Below are positions 54,342 through 64,000 of a DNA stretch of 64,000 bases, piece by piece. Position 1 is the first letter of the stretch; every line of letters begins with the position of its first letter. The notes beneath the pieces were generated by a model. The model saw only the letters and a program-made list of their open reading frames with translations, had not been told where the DNA came from and made no database searches. Source of the DNA: Afipia sp. P52-10. GTDB lineage: Bacteria > Pseudomonadota > Alphaproteobacteria > Rhizobiales > Xanthobacteraceae. Made by a program: the position numbers and the translations under genes. The DNA is taken from positions 2,384,814 through 2,448,813 of the forward strand of contig NZ_AZSJ01000003.1 of NCBI RefSeq assembly GCF_000516555.1, read 5' to 3'.

Positions 54342-56429
54342 ATGGCGAGATCCTTCATGCCCCGCGATCGCGATAACGACAGAAGCAGCCGTCCGCCCGG
54401 ACGCCGTGGACCCGCGCGGGGGGGCGGCGGCTTCGGCGGCAAGGGTGGCGGCGGACGCGGTGAACGTTCGGGTGGCGGTTTCCGCCGCGGCGGCGATGAC
54501 GCGCCGCGCGGCCGGCGCGACGGTGCTCCGGCCAAGCGTTTCGGCGACAAGCGCGAGGGCGGCGGTCGCGATGGCAAATCGTTTGGTGGCGGCAAGTCGT
54601 TCGGTGACAGGTCTTCCGGCGGCGGAAAATCGTTCGGCGGTAAGTCGTTTGGCGGGAAGCGGCCGTTCCGGAAAGAAGGCGAGCGGGCGGAGAGCCGCAG
54701 CTTCAGCCGCGACGACCGGCCGAAACGCGATTTCAATCGCGCGGATCGTCCCGCGCGTGACGTCAAGCGGAACGATCGCCCGCAGCGCTCGTTCGATGAG
54801 CGGCCGAAGCGGAATTTCCGGGATCGCGATGACGGCGAGCGGCGTCCGCGCAGCGACCGGCCGCGCGATGCGTTCCGCAAGGATGGCGATCGCGGGCCCC
54901 GCCGGGATTTCGGCGGCCGTGACGATCGTCCGCGCAGCGGCGGCTTCAAGCGCGACGACGCGCGCCGGGGTGACCGTGGCGAAGGCCGTTCGTTCGACCG
55001 GCCGCGACGGGAGTATCCGCGCCGCGACGACGCCGGCGGTGAGGGGCGTCAGGAAAAATCTTGGCACACCCGCTCGGCGGCGCCGCGCGGCGATTTCAAG
55101 CGCGGCGAACGCTTCGATCGTAACAGTGAGCGTGGCGCGGGCCACGGCGAGAAGCGGTTCGACCGACCGCGCGGCGAGCGTTCATTCGATGACAAGCCGC
55201 GCGGCCGGTTCAATCGCGATCGCGACGACCGTGGCGGCGATCGGCCGCGGTTTTCGCGCGACCGCGATGATCGTTCCCGGAGCGAGCGCTTCGAGGGCGA
55301 CCGTGCGAAGCCTGAGCGCGCCCGCAACGATCGTGGCCCGCGGCCGAGCCATGTGTGGCGCGATCATCCGCGCAGCGAGGAGGGCGAAGAGCGGGGCGGT
55401 TACGAACGCCGTCCGTTCGGCGGCCGTGGCGAGTATCGCGAGCGCCGGCCCGACAGCGATCGGCGCAAGCGCGATGCGGAGACCCCGGCCAAGCCGAAAA
55501 AGGCCGGCGAGCGGATCGCCAAGCTGATGGCGCGCGCCGGGCTGTGCTCGCGCCGCGACGCCGAGGTGTGGATTCGCGAAGGCCGCGTCGCCGTCAACGG
55601 CATGGTGATCGATTCGCCCGCGCTGGATGTGAAGCCGGACGACAAGGTGACGGTGGACGGTGCGCCGCTGCCCGAGCGCGAGCGCACGCGGCTGTTCCTC
55701 TATCACAAGCCGAAGGGGCTGGTGACGACCCATGCCGATCCGGAAGGACGGCCGACCGTGTTCGACTCGCTGCCGGCAGACTTGCCGCGGCTGATCAGCA
55801 TCGGCCGGCTCGACTTCAACACCGAAGGCCTGCTGCTGCTCACCAATGACGGCGGGCTGGCGCGCGTGCTGGAATTGCCGGACACCGCCTGGCTGCGGCG
55901 CTATCGCGTGCGCGCCCACGGCGACGTGACGCAGGAGCAGCTCGACGCGCTGCGCAACGGCGTTGAGGTCGATGGCGTGAAGTACGGTCCGATCGAGGCG
56001 ACGCTGGAGCGCGACCAGGGCGCCAACGTCTGGCTGCTGTTCGCGATCCGCGAAGGCAAGAACCGCGAGGTGCGCAACGTGATGGCGCATCTCGAACTCG
56101 AGGTGAACCGGCTGATCCGCGTGTCCTATGGCCCGTTCCAGCTCGGCGAGTTGGCCGAGGGCCAGGTGGAGGAGGTTCGCAGCCGCAAGCTGCGCGATCA
56201 GCTCGGTGAGCGCATTGCTGCCGCTGCCGGATGCGACTTCGGCCTGCCGACACGCAGCGATGGCGATGAGTATGAGGAGCCGGTCGAGAAGCCGCGCAAG
56301 CGGGCCGGCGTCCTGGCCGATCGCAAGGGTCGTCGTGTCGTGGTCGAGCGGGCGGGCAGCGATGGCGATACCAAGCCGCGCCGGAAGGGGCCGGGCGGTT
56401 ACAAGGGCAAGCGCGAGCGTGACGCTTAG
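54342..56429 (+). CDS. RluB-type 23S rRNA pseudouridine synthase with giant disordered N-terminus
   Basis: 695 aa from ATG 54342 with GAGG at 54334-54337. Residues 1 to about 385 are low-complexity, rich in Arg, Gly and Asp: Gly-rich with KSFGG repeats up to ~110, then RD/RDDR-rich. The enzyme part follows: S4 domain (GERIAKLMARAGLCSRRDAEVWI) at about 390-450, then the RsuA/RluB catalytic motif ISIGRLDFNTEGLLLLTNDG and a C-terminal basic tail. RluB modifies U2605 of 23S rRNA in E. coli; the exact site here is unproven. Confidence 0.93.
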   Translation: MARSFMPRDRDNDRSSRPPGRRGPARGGGGFGGKGGGGRGERSGGGFRRGGDDAPRGRRDGAPAKRFGDKREGGGRDGKSFGGGKSFGDRSSGGGKSFGGKSFGGKRPFRKEGERAESRSFSRDDRPKRDFNRADRPARDVKRNDRPQRSFDERPKRNFRDRDDGERRPRSDRPRDAFRKDGDRGPRRDFGGRDDRPRSGGFKRDDARRGDRGEGRSFDRPRREYPRRDDAGGEGRQEKSWHTRSAAPRGDFKRGERFDRNSERGAGHGEKRFDRPRGERSFDDKPRGRFNRDRDDRGGDRPRFSRDRDDRSRSERFEGDRAKPERARNDRGPRPSHVWRDHPRSEEGEERGGYERRPFGGRGEYRERRPDSDRRKRDAETPAKPKKAGERIAKLMARAGLCSRRDAEVWIREGRVAVNGMVIDSPALDVKPDDKVTVDGAPLPERERTRLFLYHKPKGLVTTHADPEGRPTVFDSLPADLPRLISIGRLDFNTEGLLLLTNDGGLARVLELPDTAWLRRYRVRAHGDVTQEQLDALRNGVEVDGVKYGPIEATLERDQGANVWLLFAIREGKNREVRNVMAHLELEVNRLIRVSYGPFQLGELAEGQVEEVRSRKLRDQLGERIAAAAGCDFGLPTRSDGDEYEEPVEKPRKRAGVLADRKGRRVVVERAGSDGDTKPRRKGPGGYKGKRERDA

Positions 56430-56485
56430 ACGAGGAGCATGATGGTGTCGGACAGCCTGCATCCTCGTTTGCGAATCGTGCGCTG

Positions 56486-57040
56486 ATGCGTGTCGTCGGC
56501 GGACGGCTGCGGGGCCGCACCATCGCGTCGCCCGCCTCGCGCGACATCCGCCCGACGGCGGATCGCCTGCGCGAGTCGCTGTTCAACATCCTGATGCATG
56601 CCTACGGCGATCCGGTCACCGACGCCCGGGTGCTGGACCTGTTCGCCGGCACCGGCGCGCTCGGCATCGAGGCGATCTCACGTGGCGCCGGCTTTGCGCT
56701 GTTCATCGACAACGGCGCGGAGGCGCGGGCGCTGCTCCGGCAGAACGTCGAGGCGCTGGGGCTCGGCGGTGTGACCAAGGTGTTTCGCCGCGATGCGACC
56801 GTGCTGGGGCCTGCGCATCCGGTCGAGCCGTTCGCGCTGGCGTTTCTCGATCCGCCCTATGGCAAGGGTCTCGGCGAGAGGGCACTCGCCTCGCTGCGCG
56901 ATGGCGGCTGGCTGACGCCGCAGGCGCTCGTGGTGGTCGAGGAGGCGACGGCCGCCGCGTTCAAGGCGCCGGATCGATTCGAGGAGCTCGAACGCCGCGC
57001 TTATGACGATACCGAGTTCGTCATTCTGCGGGCAGTGTAG
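56486..57040 (+). CDS. rsmD: 16S rRNA (guanine-966 N2)-methyltransferase
   Basis: 184 aa. It methylates G966 of 16S rRNA. N-terminal MRVVGGRLRGRTIASPAS is typical, followed by the SAM motif VLDLFAGTGALGIEAISRGA and the target-base motif LDPPYGKGLGE. It follows the pseudouridine synthase by 56 bp on the same strand, so the two RNA-modifying genes are probably one operon. Confidence 0.95.
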   Translation: MRVVGGRLRGRTIASPASRDIRPTADRLRESLFNILMHAYGDPVTDARVLDLFAGTGALGIEAISRGAGFALFIDNGAEARALLRQNVEALGLGGVTKVFRRDATVLGPAHPVEPFALAFLDPPYGKGLGERALASLRDGGWLTPQALVVVEEATAAAFKAPDRFEELERRAYDDTEFVILRAV

Positions 57041-57067
57041 AGCTTAGGCTCTCTTGCTGAAAGGCCA

Positions 57068-57226
57068 TCATTCCGGGGCGCGAGCAAAGCTCGCGAAACT
57101 CAATCCATAACCACCACCGGGCGTATGGATTCCGGGCCCGTGAGAACAATCGCGCGTCCCGGAATGACAGAGAGATTTGAGACGTCTCGCATGGCATGAT
57201 CCTTGGGTCACGCTTTTCCGGATCAT
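57068..57226. repeat. Two dispersed palindromic repeats between rsmD and mutL
   Basis: TCATTCCGGG (57068) through CCCGGAATGA (57158-57167) is a second copy of the family at 34638, with a nested GCGCGAG...CTCGCG stem. GCATGATCCTTGGG...TTTTCCGGATCAT (57194-57226) is a variant of the 22660 family and abuts the mutL stop. Confidence 0.8.
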
Positions 57227-57228
57227 CT

Positions 57229-59070
<1,842 letters not shown>

Positions 59071-59193
59071 CGGGACGTTTTCGGAGCGATTCGGAAAGGT
59101 CCGGGCAACTTAAGCCTTCGGAGCCGGCTCCGGGAGGGCGACCGCAGGCTTATCCGCGCTGTTTTTGCCGCAAGTGAAAGTCGGTTCCGCCGC

Positions 59194-59622
59194 TCAGTCG
59201 TCGAAGCGCTTGCTGCCGCGCATCGACTTGATGCTGGCGCGGCGCTTCTTGCCTTCGAGACGGCGCTGCTTGGAGCCGTAGGTCGGCTTGGTGGCGCGCC
59301 GCGGCGTCGGCCGGACGCTCGCCTCGCGCAGCATCTCGGTGAGGCGATCGATCGCATCCTGCCGGTTGCGCTCCTGGGTGCGGAAGCGCTGCGCGTGGAT
59401 GACGACGATGCCGTCCTTGGTCAGGCGCTGGCCGGCGATGCGGGCGAAGCGCTCCAGCACGTCCGGCGCGAGGTTGGCGCGGGTGATGTCATAGCGCAGC
59501 TGCGCGGCGGTAGAGAGCTTGTTGACGTTCTGCCCGCCGGGGCCGGAGGCGCGCACGAACGCGATGTCGAGATCGTCTTCGTCGACGACGATGTCGCGGT
59601 TGATCCGCAGCAGGGACTTCAT
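59194..59622 (-). CDS. arfB: Alternative ribosome-rescue factor ArfB (peptidyl-tRNA hydrolase)
   Basis: 142 aa. It releases peptides from stalled ribosomes. The GGQ motif is ASGPGGQNVNK with GGQ at residues 29-31. The long basic tail (PTYGSKQRRLEGKKRRASIKS) enters the empty mRNA channel in ArfB. The same fold in peptide-release factor domains lacks such a tail, so ArfB is favoured. It lies 123 bp from mutL on the same strand. Confidence 0.95.
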   Translation of the reverse strand: MKSLLRINRDIVVDEDDLDIAFVRASGPGGQNVNKLSTAAQLRYDITRANLAPDVLERFARIAGQRLTKDGIVVIHAQRFRTQERNRQDAIDRLTEMLREASVRPTPRRATKPTYGSKQRRLEGKKRRASIKSMRGSKRFDD

Positions 59623-59684
59623 GGCGCTCGCATGATCGTATGTTGACCCGGCGCCATAAGATCATGCTGCGCGCGTAAAAGCCA

Positions 59685-59743
59685 CTCAGCCTTAAAGCCC
59701 TCAGCCTTGGTCGCTCAGCCCTTGGTCATTTAGCCTTCGGTCA
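59685..59743. repeat. Degenerate 14-15-bp tandem repeat over the pgi stop codon
   Basis: Plus-strand units are CTCAGCCTTAAAGCC, CTCAGCCTTGGTCG, CTCAGCCCTTGGTCA and TTTAGCCTTCGGTCA. The last is the end of pgi itself. In the coding direction pgi ends GTG-ACC-GAA-GGC-TAA and is followed in frame by ATG-ACC-AAG-GGC-TGA. The array therefore duplicates the last five codons. Confidence 0.85.
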
Positions 59744-61070
59744 CGTAGCGCTTGGCGAGCACCTTGCCTTCCTCGACCGCCGGCTGGTCGAACGCATCGA
59801 CGCCGAGCAGCTTCGAGGCGATCATCGTTTCCAGCATGTAGTGCATCAGCAGTTCGCCCATCGCCGCCTCGTCGACGGTCTCGATGTGGAAGGTCCGCAC
59901 CGGGCAGCCGTTCTTGGCGAGCGTCTCGGCCGTGGCTCGGCCTTGTGCGGCGACGAGATCGCCGATGGTCTTGCCGGCGAAGTCGCCCTCGCCGCAGAGC
60001 GCGGTGAGATCGGCCGGCATGCGCAGGCCCTTGCCCTTGGCGCCGACGGTGATGATGGTGAACAGCTTGTCGCGCGGGCCGGAGATGAAGAGTTGCAACT
60101 GGCTGTGCTGATCGACCGGGCCGAGGGCCGCGAGTGGCGTGGTGCCTTCGCCGTCCTTGCCGAGGCTCTCGGCCCAGAGCTGCACATACCACTTGGCGAG
60201 CCAGGCGAGCCGGTCGGCATACGGCATCAGCACGGTGATGGTTTTGCCGGTGTTGGCGAGCGCGATCGACAGCGCCGCGCCCACCGCGGCCGGCACTTCG
60301 GCGGCCGGCTTCTTGGCGAGCACCGGCGCGACGGCCTTCGCAGCGCCGGCGCGGATCGCAGCGATATCGAGACCCGCCACGGCCGCCGGCAGCAGGCCGA
60401 CATTGGTCAGCACCGAGAAACGGCCACCGATACCGGTGTGGTGATCGAGCATCGGCACCTTGAAGTGCTCCAGCATGGTGCGCAGGCCGTTCTTGCCGCC
60501 GGGCTTGGCCGGTTCCGACAGGCCGAGCACCAGCTCGGGAATCTTCTTCTCCAGGCCGGCACGGCGGAGCGACTCAAGCACGGCCATCGTCTGCATCAAT
60601 GTTTCGCCGGTGCCGCCGGATTTCGAGATCGCGACGAACTTGGTGGTCGCGAGCGGCAGCTTGCCGAGCATCTCGGTGAAGGTCTGCGGATCGAGATTGT
60701 CGAGGAAGTGCAGCCGCGGCTTGTCGCGCAGCGTGCCGATACCGGGCACGTTGTGTCCGGCGAGTTGCAGCAGCGTCTGACCGCCGAGGCTGGAGCCGCC
60801 GGTACCGAGAAACACGACATCGGTCGCGCCGTTGCGCAGTTTCGCGGCAGCGTCTTCGATCGCCGCCAGATCGCTGCGCTCCTGCGGAATCGTCAGGTGC
60901 GGCAGGCTGCCGTCGGCGTAACCTGCGCGGAGCCAGTCGAGCGCGGGCTCCGTCTGCTTCAGCATCGCGTCATATGTCTGTTCTGTGACGCCATGGCTGC
61001 CGATGCGTTCGGAACGCGCAAGCGCGATCGATTGCTCAAGCGAGGAGGCAGCTTTCGGAGAATCCAGCAT
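59730..61070 (-). CDS. pgi: Glucose-6-phosphate isomerase
   Basis: 446 aa from ATG 61070 with AGGAAG 8 bp upstream; a TTG at 61091 is the alternative. It interconverts glucose 6-phosphate and fructose 6-phosphate. Signatures: GTGGSSLGGQTLLQLAG, SKSGGTGETLMQ, GIGGRFSVLTNVGLLPA and FDQPAVEEGK near the C-terminus. It is shorter than the 549-aa E. coli enzyme, in line with the shorter subtype of PGI. The stop lies in a tandem repeat. Confidence 0.95.
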   Translation of the reverse strand: MLDSPKAASSLEQSIALARSERIGSHGVTEQTYDAMLKQTEPALDWLRAGYADGSLPHLTIPQERSDLAAIEDAAAKLRNGATDVVFLGTGGSSLGGQTLLQLAGHNVPGIGTLRDKPRLHFLDNLDPQTFTEMLGKLPLATTKFVAISKSGGTGETLMQTMAVLESLRRAGLEKKIPELVLGLSEPAKPGGKNGLRTMLEHFKVPMLDHHTGIGGRFSVLTNVGLLPAAVAGLDIAAIRAGAAKAVAPVLAKKPAAEVPAAVGAALSIALANTGKTITVLMPYADRLAWLAKWYVQLWAESLGKDGEGTTPLAALGPVDQHSQLQLFISGPRDKLFTIITVGAKGKGLRMPADLTALCGEGDFAGKTIGDLVAAQGRATAETLAKNGCPVRTFHIETVDEAAMGELLMHYMLETMIASKLLGVDAFDQPAVEEGKVLAKRYVTEG

Positions 61071-61142
61071 CGGCAGGGCTTCCTGGAACAAAAGGGGAGG
61101 GGACGCCTTCGAGAACGCCCGAGCGTTATAACAGTTCCGAGA

Positions 61143-62477
61143 TCAGTTGGCTGTGGGCTGTGCAACCCGGCCAACGACGACGGTGAGGAAGCGCTGGTCC
61201 CAGAGCCGCTTCGCCACGCGCTTGGCGTCCGCGAGCGTGACTGCATCGATCAGGCCGTTGCGGCGGTCGAGGTAGTCGATGCCGAGGTTGTCGATCTGAT
61301 ATTGCAGCAGTGCGGTCGCGATCTTCGACGAGGTGTCGAGCGAGAGCATCTGCGAGCCTTTCAGATATGACTTTGCTTCCTCCAGTTCAGTCTCGGTCGG
61401 CCCCTCGGCGGCGATCCGGCGGATTTCGGATTCGGTCGTCTCGATCGTCTCGTTGGCGCGATCGGCGCGGGTTGCGGTCGAGCCCATCACCAGCGCCGAT
61501 TGCCGCAGCCAGATCAGCGCTTCGGAAATGCCATAGACGAGGCCGCGCTTCTCGCGCACCTCGCGATAGAGGCGGGAGTTCATGCTGCCGGCCAGGATGT
61601 GGTTCAGCACATAAGCGGTCATGAAGTCGGGATCGGCGCGGGCGATGCCGGGCGCGCCGAACAGGATGACGGTCTGCGGCACGTCGAGCGTTACGTTGAC
61701 GCGTCCCGGCGGCACCTGCGGCAGCATCGGCGAAATCGGCCGCAGGTCGGCCTTCGCCGGCAGCGAGCCGAACACGCGGTCGAGCTGGGTCTTCAAGGTG
61801 TCCGCATCGATATCGCCGACCACGGTGATCTTCAGCGTGTCGCGTGCCAGCACGCGCTTGGCGTAACCGCGTAGGTCGTCGGCGGTGATCGTTTGCACGC
61901 TTTCGGGCGTGCCGTTCGGTGGCCAGGCGTAGGGATGGTCGCCATAGGCTTCCTGGAAGAAGCGGCGACTGGCGATGTCGTTCGGATTGGTGCTCTGCCG
62001 GCGCAGGATCGACAGCGCCTGCGCCCGTCCGCGCTCCAGCGCCTCGGCGTCGAAGCGCGGCTGATTGAGGGCGAGCCGCAGCAATTCGAACGCCTCGTCG
62101 CGGTTCTCCTTCAGCGTGCGCATCGAGCCGCGCAGGTGGTCGCGGGTGTCGTTGAAGGAGATGTCGATCGCCCGCCGCTCCAGCCGCTCGCGGAAAGCCT
62201 TCGAGTCGTACTCGCCCGCGCCCTCGTCGAGCAGGCCCGCGACCAGGTCGGCGACGCCAGGTTTGCCGGCAGGGTCCTGAGTCGAGCCGCCGGCGAAGGC
62301 GAGTTCAACGGCGATGACCGGTACGGTCGCATCCTGCACCAGCCATGCCTCGATCCCGCCCGGCGAGATCACGCGCTGGATGCTGGTGGCGGCGGCGGGC
62401 GCGAACTGGCCCAGCAGGAATGCGGCGGCGAGCGCCGGCAGGGCCGCGTGGCGGAGGTTCGCGAAGAAGCGCGTCAT
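61143..62477 (-). CDS. M16 peptidase-like subunit without zinc motif
   Basis: 444 aa. A signal peptide (FANLRHAALPALAAAFLLGQFAPAAA) leads into two M16 domains. Where active M16 enzymes have HxxEH, this one reads GVADLVAGLLDEGA, with no His, so it should be the non-catalytic partner. Its start ATG overlaps the end of the active subunit gene (62474-62477), so the two proteins are made together, probably as a heterodimer in the periplasm. Substrate unknown. Confidence 0.92.
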   Translation of the reverse strand: MTRFFANLRHAALPALAAAFLLGQFAPAAATSIQRVISPGGIEAWLVQDATVPVIAVELAFAGGSTQDPAGKPGVADLVAGLLDEGAGEYDSKAFRERLERRAIDISFNDTRDHLRGSMRTLKENRDEAFELLRLALNQPRFDAEALERGRAQALSILRRQSTNPNDIASRRFFQEAYGDHPYAWPPNGTPESVQTITADDLRGYAKRVLARDTLKITVVGDIDADTLKTQLDRVFGSLPAKADLRPISPMLPQVPPGRVNVTLDVPQTVILFGAPGIARADPDFMTAYVLNHILAGSMNSRLYREVREKRGLVYGISEALIWLRQSALVMGSTATRADRANETIETTESEIRRIAAEGPTETELEEAKSYLKGSQMLSLDTSSKIATALLQYQIDNLGIDYLDRRNGLIDAVTLADAKRVAKRLWDQRFLTVVVGRVAQPTAN

Positions 62478-63874
62478 GAGCGTTTGTCCTCGCGCTTGGC
62501 CGCGGAATCCTTGATCAGATAGCCGGTGACCGAGCGCTCCTTGGTGAGCCAGCTCTGCGCCGCGGCGCGCACCTGGTCGGCGGTGACGGCGCGCACCTTC
62601 TCGGGCCAGGCGATGATCTGGTCGATGCTGAGGCCGATCGTCAGCGCGCCGCCATACCAGCGTGCCATCGTGCTCTGGTTGTCGCGAGCGTAGATCGCCT
62701 CGGAGATGAGCTGCGTCTTGACGCGCTCGAGGTCTTCGGCGCGGACGCCGTTCTGCGCGACATCGGCGATCACGGCATCGACGGCGTTCTCGATCTCGGG
62801 GAAACCGACGCCGGGCTTCGGCGTTGCCGACACCGCGAACTGAGTGGGATCAAGGGACGTGCCCTGGTACCAGGCACCGGTGGAGACCGCGAGCTGCTTG
62901 TCCACCACCAGCGCGCGATAGAGATAGGAGTTGCTGCCGCCGCCGAGAATCTGCGCCAGAACCTCCAGCGCGGTGCTGTCAGAACTGTCGGCGGAGGCGG
63001 TGCTGGTGACGGAAGGAACGAGGTAATAGCGGCGGAGGCTCGGCTGCTCGACGCGCGGATCGGCGAGCGTCACCGTGCGCGGCGCGATCGGCGGCGGCTC
63101 CTGTGGCCGCACCCGTTGCGCCGGAATCGCCGGTTGGCTCGGCTGCAGGCCATAGGTTTTTTCGGCGAGCGCGCGCACCTCGTCGGGCTGCACGTCGCCG
63201 GCCACGATCAAGGTCGCATTGTTGGGAGCGTAGAAGCGCTTGTAGAACGCCAGCGCATCCTCGCGCGTCAGTTTCTCGATCTCGTGCTTCCAGCCGATCA
63301 CCGGACGACCGTAGGGGTGATTGAGATAGAGCGCCGCCATGATCTGTTCGGTCAGCTTCGCATCCGGCGAGTTGGCGACGCGCATGTTGTACTCCTCGAG
63401 TACGACATCGCGCTCGGGCAATACGTTCTCATCCTTGAGGGTGAGGCCGGTCATGCGGTCGGCCTCGAACTCCATCACGGTGGCGAGCTTGTCGCGCGGC
63501 ACCCGCTGGAAGTAGCCGGTGTAATCGGTAGAGGTGAACGCGTTTTCCTGGCCGCCGATGCGGATCACGGTCTGAGAGAACTGCCCTGCGGGATGCCGCT
63601 CGGTCCCCTTGAACATCAGGTGTTCGAGGAAGTGGGCGAGCCCGGATTTGCCGGGCGTCTCATCCGCCGAGCCGACCTTGTACCAGATCATATGGGTGAC
63701 GACCGGCGTGCGGTGATCCGGGATCACCACGACCTGCAGGCCGTTGGCGAGGCTGAAGCTCGCCGGGCGCTGAACGACCGGGGTTTCGGCAGCGGCGGGC
63801 GCGGCCGGCAGCGCGGCCGCGATGGCGAGGGCGCCAAGCGCCGCGAGCAGAGGTAAGCGGAGTGACAGCGTCAT
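62474..63874 (-). CDS. M16 zinc metallopeptidase, catalytic subunit
   Basis: 466 aa from ATG 63874, giving the signal peptide LRLPLLAALGALAIAAALPAAPAAA. The inverzincin motif HFLEH is in KSGLAHFLEHLMFKG, and the third zinc ligand is in a glutamate-rich helix further on (VVLEEYNMR). The R/Y pair of the second domain is present (ALEVLAQILGGGSNSYLYRAL). It is expressed with the inactive M16 partner downstream. It may degrade signal or other peptides in the periplasm. The upstream gene lies outside the window. Confidence 0.93.
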   Translation of the reverse strand: MTLSLRLPLLAALGALAIAAALPAAPAAAETPVVQRPASFSLANGLQVVVIPDHRTPVVTHMIWYKVGSADETPGKSGLAHFLEHLMFKGTERHPAGQFSQTVIRIGGQENAFTSTDYTGYFQRVPRDKLATVMEFEADRMTGLTLKDENVLPERDVVLEEYNMRVANSPDAKLTEQIMAALYLNHPYGRPVIGWKHEIEKLTREDALAFYKRFYAPNNATLIVAGDVQPDEVRALAEKTYGLQPSQPAIPAQRVRPQEPPPIAPRTVTLADPRVEQPSLRRYYLVPSVTSTASADSSDSTALEVLAQILGGGSNSYLYRALVVDKQLAVSTGAWYQGTSLDPTQFAVSATPKPGVGFPEIENAVDAVIADVAQNGVRAEDLERVKTQLISEAIYARDNQSTMARWYGGALTIGLSIDQIIAWPEKVRAVTADQVRAAAQSWLTKERSVTGYLIKDSAAKREDKRS

Positions 63875-64000
63875 AGGCCTGCTTCTTGTCGTGGCGCGGA
63901 TCGTGATGCGATCGGGTGATCGATACACGGGTTAAGGGGGCGCCCGCTGCGCGGCAAATCACGCATCCGCGAACACGTTACCGGATATGGTGTGGCGCAG

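Noticed and set aside
54187-55527. Open frames on both strands over the RluB-like N-terminus
   Set aside because: Caused by the Arg/Gly codon repetition; the frame that continues into the S4 and catalytic domains is the real one.

Overview
The window is 64 kb of a GC-rich alphaproteobacterial chromosome. Gene content and protein sequences point to the Bradyrhizobium/Rhodopseudomonas/Afipia group (Nitrobacteraceae, Rhizobiales). The evidence is the GroES-GroEL operon with a CIRCE element, a TorF-type porin, CheZ, DUF2093/DUF4170/DUF6101 proteins, a HisG-HisZ pair, and several families of dispersed palindromes that I remember as common in this clade. The genus cannot be fixed from sequence reading alone. 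Almost everything is core chromosome: no phage, transposase, integrase, CRISPR array, rRNA or tRNA was seen.

Layout. 0-7 kb: the 3' part of ileS, a DUF459 envelope protein, a lytic transglycosylase and galU. 7-11 kb: a small Cys-containing secreted protein, an outer-membrane beta-barrel, and an arabinose-5-phosphate isomerase (Kdo pathway). 11-12 kb: a divergent carboxymuconolactone-decarboxylase-like/HxlR pair sharing two 19-bp inverted repeats. 12-17.3 kb: a TetR regulator followed by glcDEF (glycolate oxidase). 17.3-20.6 kb: a histone H1-like basic protein between two degenerate tandem arrays, a TorF porin and an HPP membrane protein. 20.6-27.2 kb: an SbmA/YddA-like ABC exporter, a dienelactone-hydrolase-like protein, a META-like secreted protein, a CrtI-like oxidoreductase and an exported unknown. 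27.3-29.5 kb: groES-groEL with CIRCE and a terminator. 29.6-37.6 kb: a lipoprotein, an MFS transporter, CheZ, an L,D-transpeptidase, a MaoC-like dehydratase, DUF2076, and a coupled glycosyltransferase/YdjC-type deacetylase pair. 37.7-43.7 kb: hisZ-hisG, rsmE, a secreted unknown, ubiA, DUF6101. 43.9-49.6 kb: a co-directional, largely overlapping run pmbA-cysQ-DUF4170-acyltransferase-waaA-lpxK (lipid A/Kdo). 49.6-64 kb: DUF2093, xseA, purD, a GNAT protein, tadA, an RluB-type pseudouridine synthase with a very long disordered N-terminus, rsmD, mutL, arfB, pgi and two M16 proteins.

How genes work together. kdsD at 9.8 kb makes the Kdo precursor arabinose 5-phosphate. waaA and lpxK at 47-49 kb use Kdo and lipid A, so envelope lipopolysaccharide is a recurring theme together with galU, the transglycosylase and the L,D-transpeptidase. 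glcDEF forms one glycolate-oxidation operon. RNA modification and translation quality control (tadA, rluB-like, rsmD, rsmE, arfB) cluster in the last third.

The most unusual signal is not a gene. Six intergenic spots carry short degenerate tandem repeats with periods of 12-16 bp (one of about 28 bp). Five of them share a CCTTGG/CTTGG-like core. One array has in effect duplicated the last five codons of pgi, stop codon included. Other points worth a second look are the twin inverted repeats at the HxlR pair, the perfect palindromes at 35646-35665 and 39926-39942, the FliM-like C-terminal tail on CheZ, the apparent loss of catalytic Ser and His in the DUF459 protein, and a long-form HisG next to HisZ. 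I saw no clear new multi-gene system.
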